A DNA stretch of 64,000 bases from positions 372,001 to 436,000 of the forward strand of contig NZ_AVFK01000002.1 of the NCBI RefSeq assembly GCF_000936425.1. The letters are read 5' to 3'. Positions 26,353 through 35,633 of the stretch are shown here, one piece after another. The notes below the pieces were generated by a model. The model was given only the letters and a program-made list of their open reading frames with translations. It had not been told where the DNA came from and did not search any database. This stretch comes from Skermanella aerolata KACC 11604. GTDB lineage: Bacteria; Pseudomonadota; Alphaproteobacteria; Azospirillales; Azospirillaceae. The position numbers and the translations under genes were made by a program. Numbering within the stretch: position 1 is the stretch's first letter; each line of letters opens with the position of its first letter.

Positions 26353-26862
26353 GTGATATTGATCGCATTAGGATCAAACCTTTCCAGTGACGCCTATGGA
26401 TCTCCTCAAGACATATGCGTTGCCGCAGTCGAAGCCGTTGAGAAACATGGTGTTACAGTTACCGCAAAGTCACGCTGGTTCCGGACCGCTCCAGTTCCAG
26501 TGTCCGATCAGCCGTGGTTTGTCAACGGTGTAATAGCGGTTGAAACGTTCCTTCCGCCTGCGGATTTACTCGGCTTGCTCCATCACGTGGAAGCGGAGTT
26601 TGGACGGACCCGGACCATCCGGAACGAAGCGCGCATCCTCGATCTCGACCTGCTTGCCTACGACGACGAAGTCTTCTCCGAGGCGAGCGGTCCTATTATT
26701 CCGCACCCGAGGTTGCATGAGCGTGCATTCGTGCTTCTTCCACTGGCCGATGTCGCACCGGATTGGCGTCATCCCGTCACTGGCGCCGGCATAGCCGACT
26801 TGATCTCGGCGCTTCCCGCCGATCAGCGCGCCGAACCGGTCGCGCAGGAGATGGAAGATTGA
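26353..26862 (+). CDS. folK: 2-amino-4-hydroxy-6-hydroxymethyldihydropteridine pyrophosphokinase
   Basis: FolK transfers pyrophosphate from ATP to hydroxymethyl-dihydropterin in folate synthesis. It has 169 residues. ALGSNLSSDAYGSP at the N-terminus, the substrate-contacting SRWFRTAPVPVSDQPWFVNGV, the catalytic segment FGRTRTIRNEARILDLDLLAY and the C-terminal PHPRLHERAFVLLPLADVAP are classic. The start is GTG at 26353, with GGAGG 10 bases upstream; an ATG at 26342 is out of frame and meets an early stop. It is followed by rpoZ after about 100 bases. Confidence 0.94.
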   Translation: MILIALGSNLSSDAYGSPQDICVAAVEAVEKHGVTVTAKSRWFRTAPVPVSDQPWFVNGVIAVETFLPPADLLGLLHHVEAEFGRTRTIRNEARILDLDLLAYDDEVFSEASGPIIPHPRLHERAFVLLPLADVAPDWRHPVTGAGIADLISALPADQRAEPVAQEMED

Positions 26863-26960
26863 CCGGGTATCGCAGCCAGGCTTCCGGTCCGTCGGACTTG
26901 CTTCGCGTGTATAGGGGCCGTATATAAAATGGCTTGTCATATAGTTGGAGTTTGCCCGTA

Positions 26961-27446
26961 ATGGCACGCGTTACCGTTGAAGATTGCGTCCTCAAGATTC
27001 CCAACCGTTTCGAGCTGGTGATGATGGCCGCCCAACGGGCGCGGGACGTCGCGACCGGTGCATCGCTTTCGATCGACCGCGACAACGACAAGAACCCGGT
27101 CGTGGCGCTGCGCGAGATAGCCGACGAAACTATCGGCCTCGACGAACTGCGCAATGCGCTGATCAAGGGCCACCAGAAAGTGGTCGAGGCTGACGAGCCC
27201 GAGGACGATATCGTCGAACTGATGGCCGGCGAGCAGGCCTGGGCACAGCAGATGAGCATGGCCGAAGACGGCGAGGGAGAGGGCGACGAACTTGGAGCCG
27301 ACATCGATGCCGACGCTGACGGCGATGGCGACGACGAGGAAGATGTCCTTGCCGGCATGGAAGCCGAGCCAGGTATCGACGTCGACAGCGAGGAAGGCGC
27401 CCTTGTCGATCGTGATGTCGATGACAGCGGCAAGGTCTACGAATAA
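26961..27446 (+). CDS. rpoZ: RNA polymerase omega subunit with long acidic tail
   Basis: The omega subunit wraps the beta-prime subunit and helps assembly of RNA polymerase; it also forms part of a ppGpp site. The conserved core [20 protein letters not shown] and the [19 protein letters not shown] block are clear. At 161 residues it is longer than usual (E. coli 91; many alphaproteobacteria about 120-140), because of an Asp/Glu-rich C-terminal region (near residues 100-161, with [18 protein letters not shown]). The ATG at 26961 is the family start. It lies just before spoT/rsh, the conserved rpoZ-spoT order. Confidence 0.95.
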   Translation: MARVTVEDCVLKIPNRFELVMMAAQRARDVATGASLSIDRDNDKNPVVALREIADETIGLDELRNALIKGHQKVVEADEPEDDIVELMAGEQAWAQQMSMAEDGEGEGDELGADIDADADGDGDDEEDVLAGMEAEPGIDVDSEEGALVDRDVDDSGKVYE

Positions 27447-27533
27447 GCGATCGGCTGCCGATTGGCGGGGGCTTGCCGTTCGAGTGTCCGAAATCCCACC
27501 ATTGACGCTGTCGTTTGCCGTGGGTGAGTGCCG

Positions 27534-29699
27534 ATGATCCGGCAGTACGAGCTGGTCGAGCGCGTCAAAGCGTATGATCCCAGCGCGGATGAGGATGCCC
27601 TCAACCGCGCCTACGTCTTTTCCATGCGCGCTCACGGTTCGCAGACCAGGGCGAATGGTGACCCTTACTTCTCGCACCCGCTGGAAGTCGCCGGCATCCT
27701 CACACAGATGAAGCTGGATACCGCCTCGATCGTGACGGCTTTGCTGCACGACACGGTCGAGGATACGGTTGCCACGCTGGAGGATGTCGAGCGGCTGTTC
27801 GGCGGCGACATAGCCAAGCTGGTCGATGGCGTGACCAAGCTGTCGCGGATCGAACTCCAGAACATCGAGACGCAGACCGACCAAGCCAAGCAAGCGGAGA
27901 ACTTCCGGAAGCTCGTGCTGGCGATGTCGGAGGATATCCGCGTCCTGCTGGTCAAGCTGGCCGACCGCGTCCACAACATGCGGACGCTCTACCATCTCCG
28001 TGACCCGGAGAAGCGTAAACGCATTGCTCGCGAGACGCTGGAGATCTACGCGCCGCTGGCCGAGCGAATCGGCATTCACAAGATGAAGGACGAGCTTGAA
28101 GACCTCTCCTTCGCCGAACTGAATCCCGACGCCCGTGACAGCATCCTGGCGCGCCTGTCCTTCCTGCGGACCGCCGAGGGGGGGCTGGTCGGCCGCGTGC
28201 TGGACGAGCTGCGCCACACCCTCAACGAACACGGCCTGCCCAACGCCGGCGTGACGGGGCGCGAGAAGACCGCGTACTCGATCTGGCGCAAGATGCAGCG
28301 CAAGAACGTCGCGTTCGAACAACTTTCCGACATCATGGCGTTCCGCGTCATGGTCGATTCGGTGGAGCAGTGCTATCAGGCGCTGGGCGTGATCCATGCC
28401 CGCTACCCGGTCGTGCCCGGCCGCTTCAAGGACTACATCTCGACCCCGAAGCCGAACGGCTACCGCAGCATCCACAGCTCGGTGATCGGACCGGAGCGCC
28501 AGCGGATCGAGGTCCAGATCCGCACCAACGACATGCACGAGGTCGCAGAGCTCGGCGTCGCCGCCCACTGGGCCTACAAGCAGAACAGCCAGCGCACGGA
28601 AGGCCGCCAGTACCGCTGGCTGCGCGAACTGCTCGACATTCTGGAGCACGCGCAGAAGCCGGAAGAGTTCCTGGAGCACACCAAGCTCGAACTGTTCCAG
28701 GACCAGGTCTTCTGCTTCACGCCCAAGGGCGACCTGATAGCCTTGCCGCGCGGCGCTACGCCGGTCGACTTCGCCTATGCGGTCCATAGCCAGATCGGCG
28801 ACACCTGCGTCGGAGCCAAGGTAAACGGCCGCATGCTGCCGCTGCGCAGTCAGCTTCAGAACGGCGATCAGGTCGAGATCTTCACGTCGAAGGCCCAGAC
28901 CCCGTCGCCGACCTGGGAGCGCTTCGTCGTCACCGGCAAGGCGCGGGCGCGCATCCGCCGCTTCATCCGGACGCAGCAGCGCTCGCAGTACATCGACCTC
29001 GGCAAGGCGCTGCTCCAGAAGCTGTTCCGCCAGGAAGGCTACGAATTCACCGAAAAGGCAGTGGAAGGCGTCATCAAGATCTTCCAGGCGTCATCGGTCG
29101 AAGACCTGTTCGCCAGCGTCGGTGCCGGCCTCCAATCGGCCCGCGAAGTCTTCAATTCGGTCTTCCCCGGTCACAAGCCGCCGCCTGACCGCGACGACAA
29201 GGTCGTTCCGATCAGCCGGTCGGCGCGCGCCAAGGGCAAGCGGGACAACCCGCTGCCGATTCGCGGCCTGATCCCGGGCATGGCCGTCCACTACGCCGGC
29301 TGTTGCCATCCGTTGCCCGGCGACAGGATCGTCGGCATCGTCACCACCGGCAAGGGCGTCACGATCCACACGATCGACTGCGAAACGCTGGAGAGCTTCA
29401 CCGATACGCCGGAGCGCTGGATCGACGTCGGCTGGGACAGTGGCGGCGACGCGATCGAGCATGTCGGCCGCATCAGCGTCATCATCGCCAACGAGGCCGG
29501 CAGTCTCGGGACCCTGTCGACCGTGATCGGCAAGAATGGCGGCAACATCACCAACCTGAAGATAACCAGCCGCAATACCGACTTTTTCGAGATGCTGATC
29601 GACATCGATGTCAAGGACGTCAAGCATCTGACCAATATCATCGCAGCTCTTCGGGCGACTCCGGTCATCAATTCGGTCGATCGGGCACGTGGGCGCTGA
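27534..29699 (+). CDS. spoT: Bifunctional (p)ppGpp synthase/hydrolase (Rsh)
   Basis: A long RelA/SpoT homologue of 721 residues, the single Rsh of most alphaproteobacteria. Domains in order: HD hydrolase with HDTVED (near 71) and an intact VKLADRVHNMR; synthetase with YISTPKPNGYRSIHSSVIG (near 303); TGS domain (near 390-450, QVFCFTPKGDLIALPRGATP); a conserved-cysteine segment (HYAGCCHPLPGD) and a C-terminal ACT domain (near 640-715). Both catalytic halves look complete, so it should make and break the alarmone. ATG at 27534 with a GGTGAG site is preferred over the GTG at 27528. It follows rpoZ by 87 bases. Confidence 0.95.
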   Translation: MIRQYELVERVKAYDPSADEDALNRAYVFSMRAHGSQTRANGDPYFSHPLEVAGILTQMKLDTASIVTALLHDTVEDTVATLEDVERLFGGDIAKLVDGVTKLSRIELQNIETQTDQAKQAENFRKLVLAMSEDIRVLLVKLADRVHNMRTLYHLRDPEKRKRIARETLEIYAPLAERIGIHKMKDELEDLSFAELNPDARDSILARLSFLRTAEGGLVGRVLDELRHTLNEHGLPNAGVTGREKTAYSIWRKMQRKNVAFEQLSDIMAFRVMVDSVEQCYQALGVIHARYPVVPGRFKDYISTPKPNGYRSIHSSVIGPERQRIEVQIRTNDMHEVAELGVAAHWAYKQNSQRTEGRQYRWLRELLDILEHAQKPEEFLEHTKLELFQDQVFCFTPKGDLIALPRGATPVDFAYAVHSQIGDTCVGAKVNGRMLPLRSQLQNGDQVEIFTSKAQTPSPTWERFVVTGKARARIRRFIRTQQRSQYIDLGKALLQKLFRQEGYEFTEKAVEGVIKIFQASSVEDLFASVGAGLQSAREVFNSVFPGHKPPPDRDDKVVPISRSARAKGKRDNPLPIRGLIPGMAVHYAGCCHPLPGDRIVGIVTTGKGVTIHTIDCETLESFTDTPERWIDVGWDSGGDAIEHVGRISVIIANEAGSLGTLSTVIGKNGGNITNLKITSRNTDFFEMLIDIDVKDVKHLTNIIAALRATPVINSVDRARGR

Positions 29700-29801
29700 C
29701 TGAACGTGTCGTCGCCTCCATATAGACCGCATGGCGCTTCCGTCGGGAAGCTCCATTTAAAAGAAGTCCCGTGTTGTCCGATAGTGTGATTCCCACATCC
29801 C

Positions 29802-30356
29802 ATGTTCCGCCGCCGCATCCCGCATGGTTGGTACCGTCGTATACGCGACTTCTTCTGGCCGCGGTCAGGATGGCGGCGTTCGTCGACCTATGTGGCGCAC
29901 CGGATCGGGCGATTGCCGGGAACGCCCTATTCGATCGCTGCCGGCTTCGCCTGCGGCGCCGCCGTATCCTTCACGCCACTGATCGGCCTCCATTTCGCCC
30001 TCGCTGCCCTTTTGGCTCTCCTCGTCCGGGGCAATCTGCTGGCATCGGCGCTGGGAACGGCGGTTGGGAACCCGTGGACTTTTCCAGGCATCTGGTTGGC
30101 GACGTACCGGCTGGGGTCTATGGTGGCCGGACAGCCGGCGGAAGCTCTGACGCCGGAGGGGCTGACCCTGATGCTCATAGTCGAACAGCCCGGGCAGGTC
30201 TTCCTCCCCATGATGGTGGGCGGCACCCTGGCGGGGATCGTCGCTTGGTTCCTCTTTTTCTTTCCGGTACGGGCGGGTGTTTCGGCTTATCGTGCGCGGA
30301 GCCTGATGCGTCGGACGAAGAAGGCCCGGCACCGCAAGCTGGAGCTTGAAGCATGA
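29802..30356 (+). CDS. DUF2062 membrane protein
   Basis: A 184-residue inner-membrane protein of the DUF2062 family, function unknown. After a basic N-terminus ([20 protein letters not shown]) come about three helices, including [40 protein letters not shown] and [19 protein letters not shown]. The [10 protein letters not shown] motif between them is the family hallmark. The C-terminus is basic. Its stop overlaps the pdxJ start (ATGA), which makes it the first gene of a tight DUF2062-pdxJ-acpS-lepB-rnc-era cluster, the usual alphaproteobacterial order. Confidence 0.88.
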   Translation: MFRRRIPHGWYRRIRDFFWPRSGWRRSSTYVAHRIGRLPGTPYSIAAGFACGAAVSFTPLIGLHFALAALLALLVRGNLLASALGTAVGNPWTFPGIWLATYRLGSMVAGQPAEALTPEGLTLMLIVEQPGQVFLPMMVGGTLAGIVAWFLFFFPVRAGVSAYRARSLMRRTKKARHRKLELEA

Positions 30357-31144
30357 AACGCTCTCTGCGCCTCGGCGTGAACATCGACCACGTCGCCACG
30401 ATCCGCAACGCGCGCGGCGGTCCCCATCCGGACCCGGTAAGGGCCGCCCTCGCCGCGGCCCGGGCCGGTGCCGATGGAATCACCGCGCATCTCCGGGAAG
30501 ACCGGCGCCATATTACCGACCACGACATCGAGCGCCTTCGCAGCGAGATCGACCTGCCATTGAACCTGGAGATGGCAGCCACGGGCGAGATGCTGGCAAT
30601 CGCGTTGCGCCACCGGCCGCATGCCGCCTGCATCGTGCCCGAGCGGCGGGAAGAGCGAACGACCGAAGGCGGTCTGGACGTGACCGGCAACCGCGATGCC
30701 TTGGTGCCCATGATTCGCGACCTGAGCGCCGCCGGCATCCGAGTCTCGCTGTTCATCAATCCCGATCCCGCCCAACTGGATGCTGCGGCAGCCCTGGGCG
30801 CCCCCGTGGTCGAACTCCATACCGGCGCCTACTGCGATGCGGAGACGGATGCCGCCCGTGCCCGTGAGTTCGAACGCATCCGCATCGCGGCGGCCCATGC
30901 CGAAGCGGTGGGCCTGGAATGCCACGCCGGTCACGGCCTCAGCTTCGACACGGTAATGCCGGTCGCCGCCATTCCGACCATCGTGGAACTGAACATCGGC
31001 CATTTCCTGGTCGGCGAGGCTATCTTCAGCGGGCTGGACGCCACCATCAGGCATATGCGGGCGTTGATGGATCGGGCGCGGGCGGACGCGCGCGGCGACC
31101 TGGCTGCCGCCCATGACGAACGCAGCGCCCGACAAACATCATGA
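30353..31144 (+). CDS. pdxJ: Pyridoxine 5'-phosphate synthase
   Basis: PdxJ closes the pyridine ring from 1-deoxyxylulose-5-phosphate and 3-amino-2-oxopropyl phosphate, the last condensing step of vitamin B6 synthesis. It has 263 residues in a TIM barrel. [17 protein letters not shown] (residues 7-23), [15 protein letters not shown] (near 45) and the conserved [11 protein letters not shown] and [11 protein letters not shown] blocks fit the family closely. ATGA overlaps on both ends couple it to DUF2062 and acpS. Complete and without anomalies. Confidence 0.96.
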   Translation: MKRSLRLGVNIDHVATIRNARGGPHPDPVRAALAAARAGADGITAHLREDRRHITDHDIERLRSEIDLPLNLEMAATGEMLAIALRHRPHAACIVPERREERTTEGGLDVTGNRDALVPMIRDLSAAGIRVSLFINPDPAQLDAAAALGAPVVELHTGAYCDAETDAARAREFERIRIAAAHAEAVGLECHAGHGLSFDTVMPVAAIPTIVELNIGHFLVGEAIFSGLDATIRHMRALMDRARADARGDLAAAHDERSARQTS

Positions 31145-31638
31145 TCCTTGGAATCGGAAACGACCTCATCGATATCCGTCGCATCGAACGTACCCTCGAG
31201 CGGTACGGCGAGCGATTTCTCGACCGCGTCTTCACCGATGTCGAGCGGCAAAAGTCCGACCGGCGCAACCAGCGGGCGGCCAGCTATGCCAAGCGTTTCG
31301 CGGCGAAGGAAGCCTGCGCCAAGGCATTGGGAACGGGGCTGAACCGAGGTGTCTACTGGCGCGACATGGGCGTGGTCAATCTTCCCGGCGGCCAGCCTAC
31401 CATGAAGTTGACGGGTGGCGCGCTGGAGCGCTTGAACCGAATCACGCCACCCGGCATGACAGCCGTCATCCATCTTACCTTGACCGACGACCTGCCTTTG
31501 GCGCAAGCCATCGTGCTGATCTCGGCCGTGCCCTCGTTTGGACAAGGCACTGCCGGAGAAGTTACCGCCGGACAGCCTACCACCGGCCAGCCCAACACCG
31601 GCCAATCCGGCAGCGGGTCGCCCGCCACCCAAACCTGA
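31141..31638 (+). CDS. acpS: Holo-[acyl-carrier-protein] synthase with repeat tail
   Basis: AcpS moves 4'-phosphopantetheine from CoA to acyl carrier protein. The catalytic core shows [19 protein letters not shown] at the N-terminus, with the metal-binding aspartate, and [18 protein letters not shown] with the glutamate. The core ends near residue 130. It is 165 residues, against about 120-140 for the family, because of a C-terminal tail of Thr/Gly/Gln/Pro words ([20 protein letters not shown]) that looks disordered and low in complexity. ATGA overlap with pdxJ; lepB follows. Confidence 0.93.
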   Translation: MILGIGNDLIDIRRIERTLERYGERFLDRVFTDVERQKSDRRNQRAASYAKRFAAKEACAKALGTGLNRGVYWRDMGVVNLPGGQPTMKLTGGALERLNRITPPGMTAVIHLTLTDDLPLAQAIVLISAVPSFGQGTAGEVTAGQPTTGQPNTGQSGSGSPATQT

Positions 31639-31675
31639 ACGCCACGGAGCAGCCGCCTTCGGGTGGCGTCATGCC

Positions 31676-32449
31676 ATGACAGAACTGACCAGAAAGCAGA
31701 TCGATTCGATGCAGAAGAACAAGAGCGGCGGCATCGGCGAGACCATTAAGACGGTCGTCTACGCCGTCGTCATCGCGTTCGGCGTCCGTACATTCGCCTA
31801 CGAGCCGTTCAACATCCCGTCGGGCTCGATGATCCCGACGCTTCTCGTGGGCGACTATCTGTTCGTCTCCAAGTTCTCCTATGGCTACAGCCGATACACG
31901 GTCGCCTTCGGTGCGCCGGTGTTCGACGGCCGGGTGCTCTACACCAAGCCGGAGCGCGGCGACGTCGCCGTGTTCAAGCTGCCGCGCGACAACAAAACCG
32001 ACTACATCAAGCGGATCATTGGCTTACCCGGCGATCGTATCCAGATGATCGGCGGCATCCTGCATATCAACGGTGAGGCGGTGAAGCGCGACCGGGTCGA
32101 AGACTTCGTCACGACCGACCAGTTCGGCCGCCAGATCCGGGTCGCCCAGTATGTCGAAACCCTTCCCAATGGCCGCAAGCACCGGATCATCGAGGAAAGC
32201 GATACGGGCTCACTCGACAATACCCAGGTCTATACCGTGCCTGAAGATCACTTCTTCGCCATGGGCGACAACCGCGACAACTCGCTGGACAGCCGCGTCA
32301 GCTCGATGGTCGGCTTCGTGCCGGTGGAAAACCTTGTCGGCCGGGCCGAGTTCCTGTTCTTCTCGATCGACGAAGGCTCCAGCTTCTGGGAGTTCTGGAA
32401 GTGGCCTTGGGCCGTTCGCTTCGGCCGCATTTTCGACGGCGTGAACTGA
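31676..32449 (+). CDS. lepB: Signal peptidase I
   Basis: LepB removes signal peptides from secreted proteins at the outer face of the inner membrane. It has 257 residues with one N-terminal membrane helix (TIKTVVYAVVIAFGVRTFAY). The catalytic serine S51 is in PSGSMIPTLLVGD, the lysine K112 in TDYIKRIIGLPGD, and box E, GDNRDNSLDSR, is intact. The ATG at 31676 is chosen; the frame runs back into acpS with proline-rich sequence that does not fit the family. rnc follows at once. No extra domain. Confidence 0.95.
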   Translation: MTELTRKQIDSMQKNKSGGIGETIKTVVYAVVIAFGVRTFAYEPFNIPSGSMIPTLLVGDYLFVSKFSYGYSRYTVAFGAPVFDGRVLYTKPERGDVAVFKLPRDNKTDYIKRIIGLPGDRIQMIGGILHINGEAVKRDRVEDFVTTDQFGRQIRVAQYVETLPNGRKHRIIEESDTGSLDNTQVYTVPEDHFFAMGDNRDNSLDSRVSSMVGFVPVENLVGRAEFLFFSIDEGSSFWEFWKWPWAVRFGRIFDGVN

Positions 32450-32461
32450 GTGGGACAGGGG

Positions 32462-33190
32462 ATGACAGTCGACGCGGACCTTTCCGAACTTGCGGCTGCG
32501 CTGGGGCACGATTTCAGGCGTCCGGAGCTCCTGGCGGACGCGGTGACCCATCCAAGCCTGAGTGGCATGGAGAGGGTCGGCAAGCGCGGGTCGCGTACGC
32601 CGGCTCCGGGCCTTGCCTATGAGAGGCTGGAGTTCCTGGGTGACCGTGTATTGGGCGTCGTCATCGCGAACTGGCTGCTGGAACGCTTTCCGGCCGAGCG
32701 GGAGGGGGCTTTGGCTCGCCGTCTCGCCAGTCTGGTCCGGTGGGAGACCCTGAGTTCCGTCGCCTCGACCTTCGACCTGGGGCGCTACCTGCGTCTGTCC
32801 ACGGGTGAGGCGGAATCGGGTGGCCGGACCAACGGCGCCATCCTGGCCGATAGCTGCGAGGCGATCATCGGCGCGATGTACCTGGACGGCGGCCTCCCGG
32901 CCGCGGAAAAGTTCATCCGCGAACGATGGGCGGAGCGGATCGACCGGACCGCCGGGCCGCCGCAGGATGTCAAGACGGCGCTTCAGGAATGGGCGCAGGG
33001 CAGGGGCAAACCCCTGCCGATATATGAAGTTCTGGGCCAGAGCGGCCCGGATCACAGCCCGAAATTCGAGGTCAGGGTGCATGTCGAAGGTCATGAGACC
33101 GTGACCGCCGAAGGCAACTCGAAACGGGCGGCGGAAAAAGCTGCGGCCAGCGCCATGCTGCGCCGCGTTGGAGCACAGATCAATGAGTAA
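32462..33190 (+). CDS. rnc: Ribonuclease III
   Basis: RNase III cuts double-stranded RNA in rRNA maturation and mRNA decay. It has 242 residues. The signature YERLEFLGDRVLGVVIANW (near 51) carries the catalytic acids, with ADSCEAIIGAMYLDGG (near 124) adding the others, then the C-terminal double-stranded RNA-binding domain (from QDVKTALQEWAQG to the end). The ATG at 32462 is preferred, with GGGA about 8 bases before; a GTG directly after the lepB stop (32450) is possible. Its last 8 bases overlap era, the classic rnc-era coupling. Confidence 0.95.
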   Translation: MTVDADLSELAAALGHDFRRPELLADAVTHPSLSGMERVGKRGSRTPAPGLAYERLEFLGDRVLGVVIANWLLERFPAEREGALARRLASLVRWETLSSVASTFDLGRYLRLSTGEAESGGRTNGAILADSCEAIIGAMYLDGGLPAAEKFIRERWAERIDRTAGPPQDVKTALQEWAQGRGKPLPIYEVLGQSGPDHSPKFEVRVHVEGHETVTAEGNSKRAAEKAAASAMLRRVGAQINE

Positions 33191-34175
33191 CGATACTTCC
33201 GCTCCGGACGACGATAAGGTCCCCGAACAAGAGCCGGCCGCCGCGCAGGAAGCGGCGCCCGAAACGGTATATGTGCCCGAACACCCGCGTTGCGGGTTCG
33301 TGGCCTTGGTCGGAGCGCCGAACGCCGGCAAGTCGACCTTGCTGAACAATATCATCGGGCAGAAGGTCTCGATCGTTTCCCCGCGCGTTCAGACCACCCG
33401 TACGCGGGTGCTGGGGATCGCAACCGAGGGCGACAGCCAGATCGTCTTCATCGACACGCCCGGCATCTTCTCGCCCAAGAAGCGGCTAGAGCGCGCCATG
33501 GTGGCCGCCGCGTGGCAGGGTGCGACCGATGCCGATCTCGTCGTGCTGCTGGTGGACGCGGCACGCAAATCGATCGATGCCGACACGCGCGCGATTATCG
33601 CGCGCCTCAAGGACTCCGGCCGTGAAGCCATCCTGGCGCTCAACAAGATCGACCTGATCAAGCGCGACAAGCTGCTGGCGCTCGCCACCACGTTGAATGC
33701 TGAGGGCATCTTCACCGACACCTTCATGATCTCCGCCGAGACGGGCGATGGCGTCGAGGACCTGCGCAACCTGCTGGCGACGCGGATGCCGGAAGGACCG
33801 TGGCACTTCCCTGGCGATCAGCTCTCCGATATCCCGATGCGCCTGCTGGCGGCCGAATTGGTCCGCGAGAAGCTGTTCCTTCAGCTTTACCAGGAGCTTC
33901 CCTATTCGGCCACGGTCGAACCGGAAGGCTGGGAGGAGCTCGACGACGGCAGCGTCAAGATATCCATGGTCGTCTATATCGAGCGCGACAGCCAGAAGGC
34001 GATTATTCTGGGCAAGGGCGGACAGCGGATCAAGCAGATCGGTGCCGCCGCCCGTACCGAGCTGGAAGAGATGATGGAGCGCCGGGTCCACTTGTTCCTG
34101 CACGTCAAGGTCCGTGAGGAATGGACCAACGATCCGGAGCGTTACAGGGATTGGAACCTGGACTACAACGCCTGA
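33183..34175 (+). CDS. era: GTPase Era
   Basis: Era is an essential GTPase that binds the 3' end of 16S rRNA and helps assemble the 30S subunit. It has 330 residues. Motifs: G1 GAPNAGKST (near 43), G3 DTPG, G4 NKID and the C-terminal KH domain with ILGKGGQRIKQIG. An acidic N-terminal extension of about 35 residues (rich in Glu, Asp, Ala, Pro) precedes the G domain, longer than in E. coli. The ATG at 33183 has GGAG upstream and overlaps rnc. It ends the pdxJ-to-era cluster, and a large hairpin follows. Confidence 0.95.
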   Translation: MSNDTSAPDDDKVPEQEPAAAQEAAPETVYVPEHPRCGFVALVGAPNAGKSTLLNNIIGQKVSIVSPRVQTTRTRVLGIATEGDSQIVFIDTPGIFSPKKRLERAMVAAAWQGATDADLVVLLVDAARKSIDADTRAIIARLKDSGREAILALNKIDLIKRDKLLALATTLNAEGIFTDTFMISAETGDGVEDLRNLLATRMPEGPWHFPGDQLSDIPMRLLAAELVREKLFLQLYQELPYSATVEPEGWEELDDGSVKISMVVYIERDSQKAIILGKGGQRIKQIGAAARTELEEMMERRVHLFLHVKVREEWTNDPERYRDWNLDYNA

Positions 34176-34182
34176 GCTCGAA

Positions 34183-34229
34183 TGCCGTGAGCGCGGAGTC
34201 GCCGGTACGGCGGCTCCGCGCTCACGGCA
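34183..34229. terminator. Large near-perfect hairpin after era
   Basis: Arms of 22 bases (34183-34204 and 34208-34229) pair with one G-U wobble around a 3-base loop; the arm starts TGCCGTGAGCGCGGAG. It lies between the convergent era and amidohydrolase genes and covers the stop codon of the latter (34222-34224). No U-tract follows. Confidence 0.6.
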
Positions 34230-35076
34230 GACGATAGAACCCGGCGGCCGTGTCACGGAACAACTGCCTGCGCTCGATTTCCGAGCAGGAACCTGTCGCC
34301 CATAGCACAGTGTCGACCCAGCGCGGGTAATCCGTCGCCAGTGTGCTGACCGGCCAATCGCCGCCGAACATCAACCGATCGAATCCAAAGCACTCGACCA
34401 CGTGGTCGATATAGGGCCGGAGGTCATCGCGGGTCCAGTTTTGATGGTCCGCCTCGGTCGCCATGCCGGACAGCTTGCACCAGACATTGGGCAACTCGGC
34501 CATTGCCCGGATATGCTCACGCCATGGGGCAAGCGATCCGGAACGGATATCCGGCTTCCCGACGTGATCCAGAACGAAGCGAACCTCTCCGCACCGTTTC
34601 GCCAGTTCTACCGCCGCACCCAATTGGTGGTGATAGACGCATATGTCGAAGCTGAGGTCGTATTCCGCCAGCAGCCTGACCCCGGCGACGAAATCAGGGC
34701 GAATGCAGAAGTCAGGATCGGGTTCCGACTGGATCAAGCGGCGGACGCCGCGTACCAGCGGCAATGCCTTGAGGTTATCGAGGTCAGCGCGTGCAGCGTC
34801 GCCCAACTCGATCGGAGCCGCCGCTACGATGGCCTTTATCCTGTCGTCCCGCGATGCAAGCGTTGCGACCCATTCCGCTTCCGCCAACCGGTCGCCAGGG
34901 GCTGTATCGACTTCGACGAAGATGAAGCCTTCCACTCTGACCGGCCCGCAGACCGCCGCGAAGTCGGCGAGTGAATGGGGTTTGTTCAGTTGGGGAATGT
35001 CAGCCATCCAAGGATACGAAAGAGCGGCTGGATCATAGAGATGGACATGGCTGTCGATCACCGCCAAATCGTTCAA
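34222..35076 (-). CDS. Amidohydrolase-2 family protein, probable sugar lactonase
   Basis: A 284-residue TIM-barrel metal hydrolase like L-fuconolactonase or L-rhamnonolactonase and 2-pyrone-4,6-dicarboxylate lactonase. The metal-binding DSHVHLYDPA opens the protein, FVLDHVGKPDI and the late FGGDWPVST with its aspartate complete the pattern. The start is a TTG at 35076, 7 bases after GGAGG; the open frame extends to an ATG at 35133 that would add an unrelated stretch. Substrate is unknown; the window's sugar genes (PQQ dehydrogenase, DgoKA, XylB) make an aldonolactone plausible. Stands alone and converges with era. Confidence 0.8.
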   Translation of the reverse strand: MNDLAVIDSHVHLYDPAALSYPWMADIPQLNKPHSLADFAAVCGPVRVEGFIFVEVDTAPGDRLAEAEWVATLASRDDRIKAIVAAAPIELGDAARADLDNLKALPLVRGVRRLIQSEPDPDFCIRPDFVAGVRLLAEYDLSFDICVYHHQLGAAVELAKRCGEVRFVLDHVGKPDIRSGSLAPWREHIRAMAELPNVWCKLSGMATEADHQNWTRDDLRPYIDHVVECFGFDRLMFGGDWPVSTLATDYPRWVDTVLWATGSCSEIERRQLFRDTAAGFYRLP

Positions 35077-35411
35077 TTCCAATCCTCCCTTTGCGAACTT
35101 TTGTATTGCGCTAAGTAATTTCAGTATCAACAAAAAGAGATCAACTTACAATGTCGTCTCTCCCAGAAACAGAGAGACCAGCTGGTTTACTCGAAAGAGG
35201 TAGACCGAAATGAAGACCATCGGCAAAACACTGAAAGGCTCGATCGGATAAGCCTTGTGACAAGCTAGGCTATGACTTTTATAAAAGTGGTAATCCTTAA
35301 ACTGCCAGCCTTCAGCGAGCATTATTTACTTGTCGTTAAGCTTCTCAGGTCAGTATCGGCTCGTGGACAGCAAGACGCCACTTCGAAGAAACCCTCAAGA
35401 GAGAGCCGATC
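35077..35411. other. AT-richer intergenic region
   Basis: About 335 bases between the amidohydrolase and a small gene. It should hold the promoters of both. A 13-codon frame at 35210 follows AAGAGG but has no other support and is not called. Nothing else stands out. Confidence 0.4.
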
Positions 35412-35633
35412 ATGACCGATGTTCGTCGCAACACTGATCTCCGCATCGCCCAGTCGAGCCGTGTTCATGCCCGCTTGATCGAACGCTTCATCGAAGTTAC
35501 GGAAGCCGAACTCGCGGGTCAGACCGATACCTTCGTTCGCGAAAGCCTGGAAGACCTCCTCTACACGATGCGCCATGACCGCCGCGGCTACGGTGCCCTG
35601 GGTGGCGTGATGCCGGTTTCCGAAGCCGCCTGA
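35412..35633 (+). CDS. Small hypothetical protein A of a related pair (73 aa)
   Basis: A 73-residue cytoplasmic protein of unknown function. GAGAG lies about 7 bases before the ATG. It is predicted mostly helical, and its second half, FVRESLEDLLYTMRHDRRGY, lines up without gaps with FLRESLIDYVETLQRERLSY of the 86-residue protein encoded at 37670-37930 on the other side of tetR-nemA. The match F-(V/L)-RESL-x-D and the later T and R-Y positions suggest a shared small family. The C-terminus VMPVSEAA is also similar. No enzyme motif. Confidence 0.65.
   Translation: MTDVRRNTDLRIAQSSRVHARLIERFIEVTEAELAGQTDTFVRESLEDLLYTMRHDRRGYGALGGVMPVSEAA

Noticed and set aside
26937-28787. 616-codon open frame antisense to rpoZ-spoT
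   Set aside because: High third-position GC in a real gene opens the antisense frame; the sense strand encodes well-known proteins, and the antisense product has no domain.
35210-35251. 13-codon frame (MKTIGKTLKGSIG) after AAGAGG
   Set aside because: Amphipathic and possible, but no further evidence.
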